Assembly (NCBI GenBank): GCA_964457925.1 | Contig: CAYWGH010000009.1 | Coordinates: 124,001 to 188,000, forward strand | From: Coneutiohabitans sp964457925 | GTDB taxonomy: Bacteria; Zhuqueibacterota; Zhuqueibacteria; Zhuqueibacterales; Zhuqueibacteraceae | DNA length: 64,000 nt | Reading direction: 5' to 3' | Shown here: positions 61,076 through 64,000 of the stretch, in pieces | Numbering within the stretch: the first letter of the stretch is position 1 | How the letters are laid out: each line of letters opens with the position of its first letter | Program-made: the position numbers and the translations under genes | Notes under the pieces: generated by a model | What the model saw: the letters and a program-made list of their open reading frames with translations, nothing else | Told to the model about the DNA's origin: nothing | The model's database searches: none

Positions 61076-63217
61076 TCATTTTGTTTTGAATTCATAAACG
61101 CCGTCCCAGTTTTCCGGCGGCGGCGACTCGATGAAATTGAAACAGCGCGTCACATAAACGCGCGACGGGCCGTCCGAGGGAAAATAACGCAACACGCGTT
61201 TGAATTGCTGCAAGGCGCGCGTCCATTCCCGCTGTTTATAAAGCTCCAGGCCCTGGGTATAAATTTGAATGATCAGGTCTTCTTCGATGGCGGGCAGCGG
61301 CTCCATGCTGCGCAATTCAAAAATTTTTACCGGACGCTTTTTGCCCTTCACCCGCACCAAATCAAGCTCGCGCACCTGCGCGCGTTCTTTCACCTGCTCG
61401 TAGGTTGATTCCGATACGATGATCGACGTCCAATACTCTTTATTGGCGCCTTCCAGCCGCGCGCCAAGATTGACTTCATCGCCGATGACGGTGTAATCGA
61501 ACAATTGCTGCGAGCCCATGTTGCCCACAATCATATGCCCGGTGTTGATGCCGATGCCGATTTGAAAATAATCCTGCGCATTCGCGGACCAGCGCTTTTG
61601 CATCTTGCGCAGGCGATCAATCATTTCCACGGCGGTTTCACACGCTTTCTCCGCATGATTGGCATAAGGATAGGGCGCGCCGTAAACCGCCATGATTTCG
61701 TCGCCGACGTATTTGTCGAGTGTGCCCTGGCGCTGTTTGATGATTTCCGTCATCTCGGTGAGATATTCGTTGAGGCGTTGCACCACGGTTTCGGGCGAAT
61801 GTTTTTCGCAATACGTGGTGAAGCCGCGAATGTCGCTGAACAGCACGGTTAGCTGGCGCTTTTCGCCGCCGAACTTCGGCATGGCGCCCGAGGCCAGAAT
61901 GCTGTTGACGATGCTCTCGGAGACGTATTGTTGAAACACGCGTTTGGTGCGCCAGCGCTCACGGCGCTCGGCAATGATGATTTGCGCGTTGTTGCCGATA
62001 TAGCTCAACACCATCGCCAGGGTGGGGGCAATTACCGGCGCCCAGGTCAGCAGCTTGATGAAACAGAAAACCGCCGCGCCCAGCAGAATAATCAGCTCGC
62101 AAGATATTAAGACCAGGCCGGTCAGCGTGCGGGTTTGCAGCACGAGAATCATCGTGACGAAAGCGGCCAGCAGCAGCGCCAGAAGATCAACCCAAAACGG
62201 CGTGCGTTTGATGGAATCACCCAGAAGTAATGTGCTGAGGGCGTTGGCATGCACCTCCACGCCCGGCAGTTTGCGCCGGCCCTCGCCCTCGCCATAAAAC
62301 GGCGTAAACTTGACGTCCTGCAATTCTTCGGCAGAGGCGCCAACAAAAACGATTTTGTCCTTGAAAATCTCGTTGGGCAGGAAAACATTGTCAAAATAAT
62401 TCGTGTCGAGTTCGGCGACGGCAAGCTGAAAGTCGCGATCATCCAATACGCTGGAAAGAGAATACGTGGGAAAGGTACGCGCCGGCCCACGAAAATTGAT
62501 CAAAAAGCTGCTGTTGGTGAAGCGCGGCAATTCCGCGCGGCTGGGCAATTGCACCACGCCGTTTTTCTTGTCCGGCGAGGCTGCCTTCTCTTGCGTGAGA
62601 TGGCGCCAGGCGTGCAACGCCAACGGCAAATAGCTGGCGCCCTCCCAGTTTTCATACAGCAAATAGCGCCGCACAAACCCGTCGATATCCTCCTCGATGT
62701 TCACGATTCCCCACGGCCCGCTTTGCAACAGCGGTTTGATGGGTTTGACGATATAGGTGTTGAGTGTGCCGCCGTACGCGAGATCAAAAGCCTTTTTGCC
62801 CGCAAACACGACCCGGCCCGAACGCCGGGAAGCCGTGGCAAGCGCAAGATCCTCTGCCGGGTTCGCGAGAGTTGGCTCTGAAAAAATGATGTCGAACAGA
62901 ATCAAGCGCGCGCCGGCGCGGGTGAGATTATCGACCAGCTTGGCATAGTAGGTGCGAGGAAAAGGCCAGCGGCTCGGCAAATCAAAAAAGGATTGATCGT
63001 CGATGTCAACGATCACGATATCGAGCGCAGCAATCTTCTCTGGAGGCGACGGCCCGCGCAAGTCAAAACGAAGATCGTAGGATTTAAGCTCGAGATTCTC
63101 AAATGCGGTGGTCAAGCCAAGAATGAAGGCGAGCAGCACGGAGAACAAGCTGATCGCGCTGCCTAAAATCCATTTGTTGGTCAGCGCTTGCGACAGATTC
63201 ACGTCAAATCGCCTCAA
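61076..63217 (-). CDS. CHASE2-domain class III adenylate/guanylate cyclase
   Basis: The 713-residue membrane protein has an N-terminal helix (about 17-37), an extracytoplasmic CHASE2 sensor (about 45-335) with LDIVIVDIDDQSF, DGFVRRY and KDKIVFVGASAEELQD, and three membrane helices (about 341-411). The cyclase domain has the metal Asp pair D462 (FSDIRGF) and D506 (GDEIMAVYGAP), with K502 near the base-binding site and NLGARLEG. It makes cAMP or cGMP; the Lys suggests ATP. The tail (about 650-713) is TPR-like. Its ATG overlaps the stop of the upstream barrel gene by four bases. Confidence 0.93.
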   Translation of the reverse strand: MRRFDVNLSQALTNKWILGSAISLFSVLLAFILGLTTAFENLELKSYDLRFDLRGPSPPEKIAALDIVIVDIDDQSFFDLPSRWPFPRTYYAKLVDNLTRAGARLILFDIIFSEPTLANPAEDLALATASRRSGRVVFAGKKAFDLAYGGTLNTYIVKPIKPLLQSGPWGIVNIEEDIDGFVRRYLLYENWEGASYLPLALHAWRHLTQEKAASPDKKNGVVQLPSRAELPRFTNSSFLINFRGPARTFPTYSLSSVLDDRDFQLAVAELDTNYFDNVFLPNEIFKDKIVFVGASAEELQDVKFTPFYGEGEGRRKLPGVEVHANALSTLLLGDSIKRTPFWVDLLALLLAAFVTMILVLQTRTLTGLVLISCELIILLGAAVFCFIKLLTWAPVIAPTLAMVLSYIGNNAQIIIAERRERWRTKRVFQQYVSESIVNSILASGAMPKFGGEKRQLTVLFSDIRGFTTYCEKHSPETVVQRLNEYLTEMTEIIKQRQGTLDKYVGDEIMAVYGAPYPYANHAEKACETAVEMIDRLRKMQKRWSANAQDYFQIGIGINTGHMIVGNMGSQQLFDYTVIGDEVNLGARLEGANKEYWTSIIVSESTYEQVKERAQVRELDLVRVKGKKRPVKIFELRSMEPLPAIEEDLIIQIYTQGLELYKQREWTRALQQFKRVLRYFPSDGPSRVYVTRCFNFIESPPPENWDGVYEFKTK

Positions 63218-64000
63218 AAGCGGAATTCATAATGTGCCCGCGCAATGCTGTTGGTGAAAGACAAACGCGGCGTAAACGAAGTCGTCCCGGCCGCCGACAC
63301 TGTTCGCAGGCCGCCTTTGTCGTTGTATTTGATCAACGCCAAATCCAGTACGAACTCGTGACGTTGCTTGACCAAAATCGAACCGCCGAGCTGAAAGCTG
63401 GTTTGCTTGTAGTCGATGACGTTCATCGCGCTTGCAACGCCGCTCTGTCCCGAAGCGCCGACGAAACGCATGCCGAAGAAGGTGCGGATTTGCTGCCGGG
63501 GAAACTCATAATCCGCGCGGCCGCTGAACATGTTGAAGTTGAACTGGTTTTGCTGGCCGCCGACATTGTTGTCGTTGAAAGCGAGATTGATGGTCGTCAT
63601 CAGCGGTGAGTTGAAGCGTGTGCGCACGTTGATCGACATCAGATCCGAGGTGACCTCGCCGCCGCCAAAGCCCGCAACACGTGTGCTCGCCCAGCGATCA
63701 ATGCGATCGGAGTTCGTCAGGCTGAGGGAAACTGTGTGATTGTAGTTCAGCGCCCGCAAGTCCTGGCTGACGGTAAAGGAAAAATCGCGTGTGCGATTGT
63801 CCTGGCGCAGATCAGTTGTATCCGGCTGAATGCCGAGGATATTGGCATTGGTAATGATCAAATCTTTAATGCCGTTATCACGGTCATAATTGCGCAGATT
63901 GAAATTCAAGGTGGGGAAATTGCGATTCCAGTTGACCATGATTCCGAATTGCACGGCATTCAACGCGGTGGAGGGTTTGCCGTCGCTGTTGTCGAAATGG
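63214..64000 (-). CDS. Outer-membrane beta-barrel-like protein, N-terminus outside window
   Basis: The frame is open through position 64000, so the beginning is missing; about 261 residues remain. Alternating hydrophobic and polar strands, many Asn, Phe and Arg, and a terminal aromatic (YEFRF) fit an outer-membrane beta-barrel or a barrel assembled at the surface. I recognise no specific family. It overlaps the cyclase start by four bases, so cyclase and barrel are in one operon. Confidence 0.6.
   Translation of the reverse strand, partial: HFDNSDGKPSTALNAVQFGIMVNWNRNFPTLNFNLRNYDRDNGIKDLIITNANILGIQPDTTDLRQDNRTRDFSFTVSQDLRALNYNHTVSLSLTNSDRIDRWASTRVAGFGGGEVTSDLMSINVRTRFNSPLMTTINLAFNDNNVGGQQNQFNFNMFSGRADYEFPRQQIRTFFGMRFVGASGQSGVASAMNVIDYKQTSFQLGGSILVKQRHEFVLDLALIKYNDKGGLRTVSAAGTTSFTPRLSFTNSIARAHYEFRF

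Overview
The window reads as a gene-dense chromosomal segment of a free-living Gram-negative bacterium with moderate GC content. Several gene types point to the FCB supergroup, probably a KSB1/Calditrichota-like lineage. They are two secreted proteins ending in a type A (T9SS/FlgD-Ig-like) sorting tail, a CarboxypepD_reg-type TonB receptor, an Asn tRNA, and many eukaryote-like signalling proteins (Hanks kinase, Rab-like GTPase, SET domain, caspase/CHAT folds, CHASE2 cyclase). This placement is inferred from gene content, because no rRNA or phylogenetic marker was examined. I see no phage, plasmid, insertion sequence or CRISPR array. Intergenic spaces carry several families of small palindromic repeats.

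Layout: 1-6.6 kb holds a truncated GH113-like glycosidase, a TonB receptor, folC and a two-domain VOC dioxygenase-like protein. 6.8-10.6 kb is a MacA/MacB-like efflux operon with two permeases and no ATPase. 11.1-12.2 kb is a DEGS1-like sphingolipid desaturase behind a strong promoter. 12.4-20.5 kb is a possible light-response neighbourhood: BCP peroxiredoxin, SDR-DUF2867 protein and FeS-type photolyase in one direction, a DUF4397 repeat protein, and a divergent CarH-like B12 photoreceptor repressor. The CarH-like gene and the DUF4397 gene share an intergenic region full of 11-bp-spaced TnnACA repeats. Next come tRNA-Asn, a PAS histidine kinase, alaC behind a foldable leader, and the lutABC lactate oxidation genes, which are split by a palindromic repeat.

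27.9-33.2 kb carries a VOC protein, an orphan HEPN protein, a DUF1318 lipoprotein and a partial cytochrome c maturation operon (ccmH, zinc-ribbon CcmI-like, ccmA, ccmB, ccmC, ccmD). 33.2-37.2 kb has a caspase-fold protein without catalytic residues and comEC. 37.5-46.2 kb is a three-gene unit: a membrane-anchored unknown, a 1704-residue secreted repeat protein, and a TPR receptor kinase with its kinase domain at the C-terminus. 46.2-52.2 kb holds a small unknown protein, an NtrC-type regulator, a gene-free kilobase, a SET protein, and a Rab-like GTPase translationally coupled to a sigma-54 activator.

52.4-55.9 kb has a ThrE exporter and a DinB/GNAT/deaminase/iodotyrosine-deiodinase-like operon. 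55.9-64 kb has a 1604-residue TPR-CHAT protein whose catalytic pair is lost, a CHASE2 adenylate cyclase, and a truncated outer-membrane-barrel-like gene.

The most promising leads are the bidirectional CarH-type operator with a leaderless regulator gene, the coupled GTPase and sigma-54-activator pair with altered switch and GAFTGA motifs, the receptor-kinase operon, and the two catalytically dead caspase-fold proteins.
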